7,558 nucleotides of DNA from Rhodospirillales bacterium (GTDB lineage: Bacteria; Pseudomonadota; Alphaproteobacteria; Rhodospirillales; Casp-alpha2). The position numbers and the translations under genes were made by a program. The DNA lies in assembly GCA_016187325.1 (NCBI GenBank), contig JACPJY010000128.1:1-7558 (forward strand), given 5' to 3'. How positions within the stretch are numbered: the stretch's first letter is position 1; each line of letters starts with the position of its first letter. Under the pieces are notes generated by a model that saw nothing but the letters and a program-made list of their open reading frames with translations, was not told where the DNA came from and made no database searches. Shown here in pieces: positions 1-6,491 of this stretch.

Positions 1-4
1 AGGG

Positions 5-550
5 TTAGGCAGCGAGCGGCTTGGAGAACTTCTCGACGGTGACATTGACCCGTTTGGTGATCGGCTGGGTCGCCTCCTCCGCGAGCTTCACCGACAGATC
101 GGTGATCTTGCGGCTGTCGTCGAGCGCCTTGACGTAACTGGTCCTGGCGAGGTCGGCCTGCGCCTCCATCACGTCCTTGAAGGTCTTGCAACCGAGGAGC
201 TTCTTGGTCGCGGCAACCTGCTCCTCGAGCTGGGCCTGGGCGATGCCGAACAGCACGTTGTGGATGTCCTGGAAGCCCTTCACCAGGATGGCGTTCGTCT
301 TGACGACGGCGTCGACGTTATCCTTGCCGAAGGAGACGATGTCCTCGTAGCTCTTGAACGCCTCGGTGCCGGCCTTGACGGCGGCGGTGACGTGCTCGCG
401 GCTCATCGCGACGGCGCGCTCGACGCCCTTGGAAGCGGCTTCGGCGCCCGCCTTGACGACGGTCTCGATGGTCTCTTTGCCGGCGGCCAGCGCGGCTTCG
501 ACCGGCTGATGGGCGGCTTTCGCGGTGGTGATTTTCTTGGCGGTGGTCAT
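5..550 (-). CDS. phaP: Phasin family protein (PHA granule-associated)
   Basis: The predicted product is 181 aa, in the usual size range for Phasin_2 (PF09361) proteins, which coat intracellular polyhydroxyalkanoate granules and control their size and number. It is Ala/Lys/Glu/Val-rich, almost wholly helical and lacks a signal peptide or membrane segment, as expected for an amphipathic granule-surface protein. A Lys/Thr/Ala-rich N-terminus (residues 1-14) leads into imperfect heptad-like repeats (around 24-65). The phasin core follows at about 65-165, including a typical SYEDIVSFGKDNVDA stretch at 67-81. I chose the ATG at 548-550 because GGAG (bases 558-561 on the minus strand) sits 7 nt upstream and the phasin-like sequence begins there. 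The frame stays open to 667, but the extra 39 residues are Pro/Arg-rich, unlike phasins, and would reach the predicted transcription start. The family call is firm; granule binding itself is inferred. Regulation by a PhaR-type repressor is suggested by the upstream dyads. Confidence 0.92.
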   Translation of the reverse strand: MTTAKKITTAKAAHQPVEAALAAGKETIETVVKAGAEAASKGVERAVAMSREHVTAAVKAGTEAFKSYEDIVSFGKDNVDAVVKTNAILVKGFQDIHNVLFGIAQAQLEEQVAATKKLLGCKTFKDVMEAQADLARTSYVKALDDSRKITDLSVKLAEEATQPITKRVNVTVEKFSKPLAA

Positions 551-656
551 GGTCCTACTCCGTACATCTCGGTTCGCGGGTTCAGGGTCTCGCGGGGTGG
601 TTTCCCGAGCAGTCTTTGGCATTTGGCGGGGCCCGGCCCCAGGCAGTGATCCTTTG

Positions 657-667
657 TTGCGGTGCAA
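657..667. promoter_or_regulatory. Candidate PhaR-type operator 1 (start-proximal dyad)
   Basis: TTGC-GGT-GCAA is an inverted repeat with a TGC-N3-GCA core, flanked by T-rich sequence on the left and ATATAA on the right. It lies just downstream of the predicted phasin transcription start, about +4 to +14, where a bound repressor would block initiation. PhaR repressors of alphaproteobacteria are known to bind TGC-rich dyads at phasin and PHA genes. Assignment to PhaR is by resemblance and position only. Confidence 0.5.
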
Positions 668-678
668 TATAAGTTCCC

Positions 679-707
679 TTATAAGGCAGCCCGCGAACCC
701 CTGTCAA
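679..707 (-). promoter_or_regulatory. Sigma-70-type promoter of the phasin gene
   Basis: Reading the minus strand, TTGACA (bases 707-702) is a perfect -35 hexamer. It is followed by a 17-nt spacer and TTATAA (684-679), a 5/6 match to the -10 consensus. Transcription would start near 670-673, giving a 5' leader of about 120 nt before the phasin ATG at 550. Such a near-consensus promoter in a GC-rich genome suggests strong expression held down by a repressor, which fits an abundant granule protein. No start site has been measured. Confidence 0.72.
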
Positions 708-711
708 CTGT

Positions 712-732
712 TTTTTGTGCAGCGCACAAAAA
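712..732. promoter_or_regulatory. Candidate PhaR-type operator 2 (upstream dyad)
   Basis: This is a perfect inverted repeat: TTTTTGTGC (712-720), a 3-nt centre AGC, and GCACAAAAA (724-732). It shares the TGC-N3-GCA core with the dyad at 657-667. It sits directly upstream of the phasin -35 hexamer. The two dyad centres (662 and 722) are 60 bp apart, about six helical turns, so two bound repressors could contact each other across the promoter. It could also form an RNA hairpin, but no minus-strand gene upstream would need one there. Confidence 0.55.
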
Positions 733-872
733 TCACTAGAAACCTTTAATTCACTATTAAAAATAACATTTTTCGTATCTTCGGCGGGACAACTGAAGGA
801 ATCTCGCATTTGCGTCAAAAAACCATGACCGCTGCCCCCGGCACCCCGCCGACGGACCGAGGCGATGGCGCC

Positions 873-887
873 TTAACCATTTGTTAT
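873..887 (+). promoter_or_regulatory. Candidate CtrA-binding box upstream of carboxypeptidase
   Basis: TTAACCATTTGTTAT matches the CtrA consensus TTAA-N7-TTAA at 7 of 8 fixed positions. CtrA is the alphaproteobacterial cell-cycle and motility response regulator. The box lies about 127 bp before the carboxypeptidase start codon, a plausible position for control of that promoter. A single box with one mismatch can occur by chance, so this is a lead rather than a call. Confidence 0.35.
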
Positions 888-1013
888 CGAGGCCTGCGCT
901 AGAAGCACTTGATTCGACTACGAAATACCTTGTGTTGGGGACGGGGTTCGGGGTTAAAATTCGACCGCAGGCTTTGGAAACCGGGCGGCGCGACCTGTAC
1001 GAGGGGGTCTTGA

Positions 1014-2288
1014 GTGCTGGGGACTGAATCTCGGAATCCGTTGGCGGCCGGACGCCGGTCCGGTGGGTCGGGCCGTTGCGGCTGCGGCTGGCTGATGGCC
1101 GTCGCCGTCGTCGCAGCGCTGGGCGCAGCGCATCCGGCCGAGGCCAAGTACGCATCCCTGGTGATGGACGCCGATTCGGGCCGGGTGTTCCACGAGATCA
1201 ACGCCGACACCCGCAACTACCCCGCCTCGCTGACCAAGATGATGACCCTCTATCTGGTGTTCGAAGCGCTGAAGACCGAGCTTTGGAAAATGGACACGCT
1301 GCTGCGCATCTCCGCGCGCGCCGTCCAGCAGCCGTCGTCGCGGTTGGGGCTCAATCGCGGCGACCGCATCCGGGTCAAGGACGCGATCCTGGCGCTGGTC
1401 ACCAAGTCGGCCAACGACGTCGCCACCGTGGTCGCCGAGAACATGTCCGGCAGCGAAACCGCGTTCGCCCTCAAGATGACCGCCCGGGCGCGCGAGCTCG
1501 GCATGAGCCAGACCACGTTCCGCAATGCCTCGGGGCTGCCGCACCGGGCGCAAATGAGCACGGCGCGGGACATGGGCGTGCTGGCGCGCGCCCTGATCCG
1601 CGATTTCCCCGCGTATTACCGTTTCTTCGCAACCACCGAATTCCGCTACGACGGCGTCACCCACGCCAACCACAACAAGCTCCTGAACACCTATGAAGGC
1701 GTCGACGGCATCAAGACCGGCTACATCAACGCCTCGGGCTTCAACCTAGTCGCATCTGCCCACCGCGACGGCCATCGCGTGATCGCGGTGATCTTCGGCG
1801 GCAACTCGCCCAATTCGCGCAACGCGCTGATGACGCGGCTCCTGAACCTCGGCTTCAAGGCGATCGAGAACGGGCCCGTTGTCGCCTCGACCGCCGCCGA
1901 CAAGCCCGGCCCGGCCCGGGCCCAGGCCGCGCCGCCGCCCGCGGAGCCGCCACAGGCCGTCGCCGCCCGCGACGCCACCCGGAGCGACGCGGCGGCGTCG
2001 CCCAGAAACCTGCGCTGGGGCGTACAGGTCGGCGTCTTCTCGCGCCACGTCCAGGCCCTCGAAGCCGCCCGCCAAGCCATCGAGACAGCACCCGAGCAGT
2101 TGAGCCTCGGCGCGCTGAAGGTGGCACCGCTGAAGAACAAGAACGGCAAGGTCCTGCACCACGCCCGCATCGAAGGCATCACCAAGCAGCAGGCCTACGA
2201 CGCCTGCAAGTCGCTGAAGCGCCGGAAGATGGGGTGCCTGGAGATGAAGTTGCCCGACAGCTACCGCGTCGCCGCCAACGATTTCTGA
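1014..2288 (+). CDS. D-alanyl-D-alanine carboxypeptidase (peptidase S11) with C-terminal SPOR domain
   Basis: The 424-aa product removes the terminal D-Ala from peptidoglycan stem peptides in the periplasm, as PBP5/DacF-type low-molecular-weight penicillin-binding proteins do. A long Arg-rich N-region and hydrophobic stretch (about 26-39) end in AEA just before Lys45, a good signal-peptidase I site. All three penicillin-binding motifs are present: S72-L-T-K75 (catalytic Ser), S132-A-N134 and K234-T-G236. A Pro/Ala-rich linker (about 287-330) leads to a SPOR domain beginning WGVQVGVF at 335. SPOR domains bind denuded glycan at the division septum, so a septal role is inferred. SPOR replaces the PBP5 C-terminal beta-domain and its amphipathic anchor. 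The start is GTG, with GAGGGGG at 1001-1007 as ribosome-binding site. An internal ATG at codon 28 would leave almost no positively charged N-region. The gene is transcribed away from the phasin gene and converges on the minus-strand operon. Confidence 0.93.
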   Translation: MLGTESRNPLAAGRRSGGSGRCGCGWLMAVAVVAALGAAHPAEAKYASLVMDADSGRVFHEINADTRNYPASLTKMMTLYLVFEALKTELWKMDTLLRISARAVQQPSSRLGLNRGDRIRVKDAILALVTKSANDVATVVAENMSGSETAFALKMTARARELGMSQTTFRNASGLPHRAQMSTARDMGVLARALIRDFPAYYRFFATTEFRYDGVTHANHNKLLNTYEGVDGIKTGYINASGFNLVASAHRDGHRVIAVIFGGNSPNSRNALMTRLLNLGFKAIENGPVVASTAADKPGPARAQAAPPPAEPPQAVAARDATRSDAAASPRNLRWGVQVGVFSRHVQALEAARQAIETAPEQLSLGALKVAPLKNKNGKVLHHARIEGITKQQAYDACKSLKRRKMGCLEMKLPDSYRVAANDF

Positions 2289-2306
2289 GCGCGCCCGGCG
2301 CGTTTT
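2289..2306 (+). terminator. Possible intrinsic terminator of carboxypeptidase gene
   Basis: Immediately after the TGA, CGCGC (2290-2294) can pair with GCGCG (2298-2302) around a 3-nt loop, followed by TTTT (2303-2306). The stem is short and the T run has only four bases, so it may be weak. Its place in the 43-bp gap between convergent genes supports a terminator role. Confidence 0.35.
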
Positions 2307-2331
2307 CCGCTCGTCCCCCTTCCCCGTCGCC

Positions 2332-2733
2332 CTAGAAACGCAGCCGGCTCAAGAACGCCCGCTTGTGGCGCCGCCGCCAGGTTTCCTGGTCCCAGTCGCC
2401 GTCAGTGGCCGGGACGCCCGCGACCGGCATGAAGCATTCGGCTTCCGCAGCGCGGCCCTTGGCGAGCCGCACGGTCAACCGCCGCAAATGGAATTGCCGG
2501 CCCTCGAAGCGGCTGAGCCGCGCTACCGCCTGGGCGCCGAGGCCGGTGATCAGCCGGCCCTCGACGCTGCCACCCTCGGCCTCGATCAGGATCGGGAAAT
2601 ATTTGCCCTTGACGGGGACCCGCCGATAGCCGTCGACGAAAGCGGCGCCGATGCGCGCCAGCGGCACCGGTCGGCCGACGACGCGGTTGAGCACGTCCTC
2701 GTCCATTAGCGTGCCGTAGACGAACAGGTCCAT
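2332..2733 (-). CDS. Gamma-glutamylcyclotransferase-fold (AIG2/GGCT-like) protein
   Basis: The 133-aa product has the hallmarks of the GGCT/AIG2 fold. The N-terminal phosphate-binding-type loop is YGTL (6-9) in MDLFVYGTLMDEDVL, and the conserved acidic position is FEG, with Glu77 as the likely catalytic residue. An FHLRRLTVRL strand (81-90) follows. Relatives release 5-oxoproline from gamma-glutamyl compounds, but many bacterial members have no proven substrate, so the reaction here is open. I chose the ATG at 2731-2733 because the conserved fold starts there. The frame extends upstream to 2805, but those 24 residues overlap the preceding gene and lack family similarity. The start is 4 nt after the mutase stop, with no clear Shine-Dalgarno sequence, so translational coupling is likely. 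It is cytoplasmic and appears to be the last gene of the operon. Confidence 0.82.
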   Translation of the reverse strand: MDLFVYGTLMDEDVLNRVVGRPVPLARIGAAFVDGYRRVPVKGKYFPILIEAEGGSVEGRLITGLGAQAVARLSRFEGRQFHLRRLTVRLAKGRAAEAECFMPVAGVPATDGDWDQETWRRRHKRAFLSRLRF

Positions 2734-2737
2734 CGCG

Positions 2738-4126
2738 CTAGGCGCACGGAAAGGCGACGCCGCTTTTTGCCAGCTCGGCCTTGAGTTCGCCCAAGAGCTG
2801 CTCAAGCCCGGCGGCGGTCTCCGATTCGCAGCGCGCCACTAGCACTGCCTGGGTATTGGAGGCGCGCAGCAGCCACCAACCGTCCTTCGTCTCGACGCGT
2901 ACCCCGTCGGTGTCGTGGACGGTGACGTCCTTGCGCCCGGCGAGGCGCTTCCTGACCTCGTCGATGACCTTGAACTTGCGGTCCTCGGCGCAGTCGAATC
3001 GCAGCTCCGGGGTGTTGACCAGCTTCGGCAGCCGGTCGTGGATCGCGGCCAGGCTTTCGCCGGCGCGGTTGAGGGCTGTGAGCAGCCTTACTGCGGCGTA
3101 GAGCGCATCGTCGTAGCCGTAGTAGCGGTGCTTGAAGAAAATATGCGCGCTCATCTCGCCAGCTAGCGGCGCACCCGTCTCGGCCATCTTGTTCTTGATG
3201 TGGGAATGGCCGGCCTTCCACATCATCGGCTTGCCGCCCATGCGCCGGATCTCGTCGAAGAACAGCTTGCTCGACTTGACGTCAGCGATCACCGTGGCGC
3301 CCGGGATCTCCTCCAGCACTTCGGCGGCGAGGATCACCAGCAACTGGTCGCCCCACAGCACGCGGCCCTTACCGTCGACAACGCCGATACGGTCGCCGTC
3401 GCCGTCGAAGGCGATCCCCAGGTCGCATTTCTCTTTGGCCACCGCGGCCTTCAACTGCTCGAGGTTGGCCTCCACCGTCGGGTCCGGATGATGGGCGGGA
3501 AAGCGGCCGTCGATGACGTCGTTCAACAGCACGTGCCGGCCGGGCAGGCCGCGGACCAAAAGCCTCAGCGCCTCGCCGGTGGCGCCGTTGCCGGCGTCCC
3601 AGGCGACCGCCGGCGGCTTTCGGCCGGGGCGGTAGTCCTGGAGCAGGCGGGCGACGTAGGCCGCGATCACCGATTTTCCCGTCACCCTGCCCTCGCCTTC
3701 GGCGAAGTCGCCCTTGGCGGCGCGGGCGCCGAGGCGCTGGATGTCGGCGGCGAAGAACGGCTTGCCGCTGAGCACCAGCTTGATGCCGTTGTATTGCGGC
3801 GGGTTGTGGGAGCCGGTGACCATCAGCCCGGCGTCGGCTTCTAGCGTGTGGGCGGCGAAATACAGCATCGGCGTCGGCCCACGGCCGATCCGCGTCACGT
3901 CGACCCCGGTCGCGGCCAAGCCCTCGACAAGCGCCGCCTCCAGTTCCGGCGAGCTCAGCCGCCCGTCGTAACCGACGATGGCCGTCCTGCCGTCGGCTTC
4001 GCGCACGATGGTACCGAAGGCGCGACCGATGACGCGCACGTCGTCGGCATTCAGCGTCGCCGGCACGGTGCCGCGGATGTCGTATTCGCGGAGGATGGTC
4101 GGGTCGAGCCGGCGGCCGGGCGGCAT
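2738..4126 (-). CDS. algC: Phosphomannomutase/phosphoglucomutase (AlgC-type alpha-D-phosphohexomutase)
   Basis: The 462-aa product interconverts hexose 6- and 1-phosphates in the cytoplasm, and its length and motif spacing closely match Pseudomonas AlgC. Motifs run in order: N-terminal DPTILREYDIRG (8-19), phosphoserine loop TGSHNPP with active Ser106 (104-110), Mg-binding D241-G-D243-G-D245-R, sugar-specificity loop GEMSAH (323-328), and phosphate-binding R421-A-S-N-T425. No key residue is missing. The GEMS loop is typical of enzymes acting on both glucose and mannose phosphates. Next to galU and ugd, the likely task is making glucose-1-phosphate, with mannose-1-phosphate for GDP-mannose also possible. 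The ATG (4124-4126) is preceded by a modest AGGGA about 9 nt away and lies 45 nt after the ugd stop. Family assignment is firm, substrate preference inferred. The symbol is by similarity; pgmG or manB would be other names used. Confidence 0.93.
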   Translation of the reverse strand: MPPGRRLDPTILREYDIRGTVPATLNADDVRVIGRAFGTIVREADGRTAIVGYDGRLSSPELEAALVEGLAATGVDVTRIGRGPTPMLYFAAHTLEADAGLMVTGSHNPPQYNGIKLVLSGKPFFAADIQRLGARAAKGDFAEGEGRVTGKSVIAAYVARLLQDYRPGRKPPAVAWDAGNGATGEALRLLVRGLPGRHVLLNDVIDGRFPAHHPDPTVEANLEQLKAAVAKEKCDLGIAFDGDGDRIGVVDGKGRVLWGDQLLVILAAEVLEEIPGATVIADVKSSKLFFDEIRRMGGKPMMWKAGHSHIKNKMAETGAPLAGEMSAHIFFKHRYYGYDDALYAAVRLLTALNRAGESLAAIHDRLPKLVNTPELRFDCAEDRKFKVIDEVRKRLAGRKDVTVHDTDGVRVETKDGWWLLRASNTQAVLVARCESETAAGLEQLLGELKAELAKSGVAFPCA

Positions 4127-4156
4127 CGAGGGCGTTCCCTTATTCCGGCCAGCGCA

Positions 4157-4178
4157 CGGTCACTTGGGCGGTCACTTG
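4157..4178. repeat. Short tandem duplication at the ugd stop
   Basis: CGGTCACTTG occurs at 4157-4166 and again at 4169-4178, a 12-bp period. On the minus strand the ugd TGA (4174-4172) is therefore followed four codons later by a second in-frame TGA (4162-4160). It probably arose by slippage and acts only as a back-up stop. Confidence 0.6.
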
Positions 4179-5491
4179 CGCGTTACCGGGGCACGGCCGA
4201 CGCTGATGTAGTCGAAGCCGGCGGCGGCCATCTCGTCGCGCTTGTAGACGTTGCGCAAGTCGACGATCACCGGCGTCTTCATCAGCTTCTTCAGCCGCTC
4301 CAGATCGAGCGCCCGGAATTCGTTCCACTCGGTGACGATGGCCAGCGCGTGCGCACCGTCGGCGGCGTCGTAGGCGTCCTGGCACCAGGTCACGCCCTTC
4401 AACAACGTCTTCGCCTCCTTCATGCCCTCCGGGTCGAAGACGCGGACCTTGGCGCCGGCTTTCTTCAGCCCGGCGACAATGTAGAGGCTGGGCGCTTCCC
4501 GCATGTCGTCGGTGTTGGGCTTGAAGGTGAGGCCGAGCACGGCGATCGCCTTGCCCTTCACCTTGCCGCCGGCGGCGGCGATGATCTTGGCGGCCATCTT
4601 CTTCTTGCGCCCGTCGTTGACCTTGGCGACGGCTTCGACGATGCGCAGCGGATGGCCCGCCTCCTTGGCCGAGCGCGTGAGCGCGAGCGTGTCCTTGGGG
4701 AAGCACGAGCCACCGTAGCCCGGCCCGGCGTGCAGGAACTTCGACCCGATGCGGCCGTCGAGGCCGATGCCCTTGGCGACATCCTGAACGTTGGCATCCA
4801 CAGCCTCGCACAAATCCGCGATCTCGTTGATGAAGGTGATCTTGGTGGCGAGGAAGGCGTTCGCCGCGTACTTCACCAGCTCCGCCGTCTGCCGGGTGGT
4901 GAACAGCAGCGGTGTCTCGAGCAGGTAGAGCGGCCGGTAGAGGCGCTGCATCACCTTGCGGGCGCGCTCGCTTTGGGTGCCGATGACCACCCGATCCGGC
5001 CGCATGAAGTCCTCGATCGCCGAGCCCTCGCGCAGGAATTCTGGATTGGAAACGACGTCGAAGTCGGCCTTCGGGTTGGCCTTGCGGATGATCTTCTCGA
5101 CCTCGCGGCCGGTGCCGACCGGCACCGTCGACTTGGTCACCACCACCGTGTAGCCGTTGAGCGCTTTGGCGATCTCCTTTGCCGCCGCGTAGACGTAGGA
5201 AAGGTCGGCGTGGCCGTCGCCCCGTCGGCTCGGCGTACCGACGGCGATGAATACCGCGTCGGCGGCCTTGACCGCCTGCTTGAGGCCGTTGGCGAAGCTC
5301 AGCCGTCCGGCCTCGACGTTGTCGGCGACCAACTCCTGGAGCCCAGGCTCGTAGATCGGCACCCTGCCGGCCTTTAGAGTCTCGATCTTGGCGGCGTCGC
5401 TGTCGATGCAGACGACGTCGTGGCCGAACTCTGAGAAGCAGGCGCCCGACACCAGTCCGACGTAGCCGGTCCCGATCATCGCGATGTGCAT
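4172..5491 (-). CDS. ugd: UDP-glucose 6-dehydrogenase
   Basis: The 439-aa product catalyses the NAD-dependent two-step oxidation of UDP-glucose to UDP-glucuronate, a precursor for acidic exopolysaccharides, capsule and lipid A or LPS sugars. The N-terminal Rossmann fold starts MHIAMIGTGYVGLVSG, with G7-x-G9-x-x-G12 and Asp30 as the NAD-ribose-binding acidic residue. YEPGL follows at 47-51, and VGTP marks the end of the first domain. The central dimerisation segment contains the NAFLATKITFINEI helix with conserved Lys and Asn. The catalytic loop GYGGSCFPKD carries the nucleophile Cys263. The C-terminal UDP-binding domain includes GLTFKPNTDDMREAPS. Length is normal and nothing is broken. AGAGG lies about 6 nt before the ATG (5489-5491). 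It follows galU by 18 nt, so the product of GalU is consumed by its immediate neighbour. Confidence 0.96.
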   Translation of the reverse strand: MHIAMIGTGYVGLVSGACFSEFGHDVVCIDSDAAKIETLKAGRVPIYEPGLQELVADNVEAGRLSFANGLKQAVKAADAVFIAVGTPSRRGDGHADLSYVYAAAKEIAKALNGYTVVVTKSTVPVGTGREVEKIIRKANPKADFDVVSNPEFLREGSAIEDFMRPDRVVIGTQSERARKVMQRLYRPLYLLETPLLFTTRQTAELVKYAANAFLATKITFINEIADLCEAVDANVQDVAKGIGLDGRIGSKFLHAGPGYGGSCFPKDTLALTRSAKEAGHPLRIVEAVAKVNDGRKKKMAAKIIAAAGGKVKGKAIAVLGLTFKPNTDDMREAPSLYIVAGLKKAGAKVRVFDPEGMKEAKTLLKGVTWCQDAYDAADGAHALAIVTEWNEFRALDLERLKKLMKTPVIVDLRNVYKRDEMAAAGFDYISVGRAPVTRK

Positions 5492-5509
5492 GGCGCCCTC
5501 TATCCGTCC

Positions 5510-6379
5510 TTACTGGATCGACTTCAACATCTTTTTGACGTCGCCGCCGAGGTCGCCGCGCTTCAGCGCAAACGCGACGTTGGCCTCGACGAAGCCCAAT
5601 TTGTTTCCGCAGTCGAACCGCCGGCCGTCGATGCGGAGCCCGTGGAACGGCACGGCGGCGAGCGTCGCCGCCAGCGCGTCGGTGAGTTGGATCTCGCCGC
5701 CGGCGCCGGTCTGCTTTTTCGCCAGGTGATCGAACACTTCCGGCTGCAGGATGTAGCGGCCGATGATGGCGAGCCGGGACGGCGCTTTCTCCGGCGCCGG
5801 CTTCTCGACCAACGCGCGGGCGCGCGCCAGCTTGCCGTCGTCCTCGGCGACGTCGAGGATACCGTAGCGGCTGACCCGGTCCTGGGGAACCTCCTCCACT
5901 GCCACCAGATTGCCGCCGGTCCTCTTGTAAGCCCCCATCATCTGCTTCAGCGCCCCGGGCGTCGCCATCATCAGGTCGTCGGCGAGCAGCACCGCGAACG
6001 CCTCGCCCCCGATCAGGTCCTTGGCGCACCACACCGCGTGGCCAAGGCCAAGCGGTTGCTCCTGCCGCGCGAACTTGACGCGCTGGGTTGCCGGGAAGCC
6101 GTCGCGGATGGATTTCAACTCGGTTGTCTTGCCACGCGCTTGCAGGAACGCCTCCAGCTTGGGAGCCGGCGCGAAGTGGTCCTCGAGCAGACTTTTGCCG
6201 GGCGCTGTGACGAAGATCATGTCCTCGATGCCGGCCTCGCGCGCCTCCTCGACCGCGTACTGGATCAGCGGCTTGTCGACCACCGGCAGCATCTCCTTCG
6301 GCAGCACCTTGGTCGCCGGCAGGAACCGGGTTCCCAGGCCGGCGACCGGAAACACGGCCTTGGTCACGGGCTTGATCAT
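5510..6379 (-). CDS. galU: UTP-glucose-1-phosphate uridylyltransferase
   Basis: The 289-aa product makes UDP-glucose from UTP and glucose-1-phosphate, and its length is standard for bacterial GalU. The nucleotide-binding signature GLGTRFLPATK (14-24) is followed by PKEMLP (27-32) and DKPLIQYAVEEA, which together are diagnostic. Later landmarks are LGHAVWCA, the metal-site region VLLADDLM, a VEKP segment and a C-terminal FDCGNKLGFVEA motif. The ATG at 6377-6379 is chosen because MIKPVTKAVFPVAGLGTRF is the normal GalU N-terminus. The frame is open to 6454, but the added 25 residues are Arg/Pro-rich and non-homologous. The ribosome-binding site is weak (GGGA about 7 nt upstream). A 112-nt gap separates it from the upstream J-protein gene, the largest gap in the run, so an internal promoter is possible, though I see no good -35/-10 pair there. 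Confidence 0.96.
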   Translation of the reverse strand: MIKPVTKAVFPVAGLGTRFLPATKVLPKEMLPVVDKPLIQYAVEEAREAGIEDMIFVTAPGKSLLEDHFAPAPKLEAFLQARGKTTELKSIRDGFPATQRVKFARQEQPLGLGHAVWCAKDLIGGEAFAVLLADDLMMATPGALKQMMGAYKRTGGNLVAVEEVPQDRVSRYGILDVAEDDGKLARARALVEKPAPEKAPSRLAIIGRYILQPEVFDHLAKKQTGAGGEIQLTDALAATLAAVPFHGLRIDGRRFDCGNKLGFVEANVAFALKRGDLGGDVKKMLKSIQ

Positions 6380-6491
6380 GGCGCGATCCCGTAAAAGTCT
6401 GTGACGGCGGCGAAAATCGGCTTTAGGCCGCTGCGGGCGGGGCCTTTTTGCCACACGGCCGCGGCGCCCGCAACCCGGGCGTCGGCCACCG
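6380..6491. other. Intergenic gap between J-protein gene and galU
   Basis: This 112-bp spacer has no credible gene. It can form GCCCG(5-nt loop)CGGGC at 6466-6480, without a T run on either side, so it is not an intrinsic terminator. It may act as a transcript-processing or attenuation element, or simply be leader sequence for galU. No consensus promoter is visible. Confidence 0.45.

Larger units (their letters stand above)
551..1013. other. Divergent intergenic region between phasin and carboxypeptidase genes
   Basis: This 463-bp stretch holds no convincing gene. Bases 551-732 carry the phasin leader, promoter and two dyads. Bases 733-780 are strikingly AT-rich for this window and include a small inverted repeat, AAAAAT-AAC-ATTTTT (759-773), which could be a curved-DNA, UP-like or protein-binding element. 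Bases 781-870 are GC-rich with nothing recognised. Bases 873-887 hold a CtrA-like box. The carboxypeptidase promoter is not clear: a weak pair TTGTGT (930-935) and TAAAAT (955-960) has a poor 19-nt spacer. Open frames here are short and lack family features. Confidence 0.6.

Noticed and set aside
551..667. Upstream extension of the phasin frame by 39 codons
   Set aside because: The extension is Pro/Arg-rich and unlike phasins, it would reach the predicted transcription start and overlap operator 1, and a good GGAG lies before the ATG at 550.
954..1673. 239-codon minus-strand frame over the carboxypeptidase start
   Set aside because: It is antisense to the signal peptide and catalytic motifs of the carboxypeptidase and shows only His/Arg/Gly-rich composition.
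3848..5377. 509-codon open frame on the plus strand, antisense to ugd and the mutase gene
   Set aside because: It spans two genes with full family motifs on the other strand. Its translation is rich in Arg, His, Val, Gly and Asp without recognisable domains, as expected from antisense frames in GC-rich DNA.
4140..6032. 630-codon open frame on the minus strand overlapping galU and ugd in another frame
   Set aside because: Its translation is Arg/Gly/Pro-rich low-complexity sequence, and galU and ugd occupy the same bases with complete motifs.
5486..6394. 302-codon open frame on the plus strand antisense to galU
   Set aside because: It covers galU almost exactly, has no family features and no ribosome-binding site of note; it is a GC-driven shadow.
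6425..6449. Plus-strand hairpin AGGCC...GGCCT followed by a T run, resembling a terminator
   Set aside because: No plus-strand gene ends nearby; on the minus strand, where the genes lie, there is no T run after it. The stem is 5 bp with an 11-nt loop, so it is likely chance.
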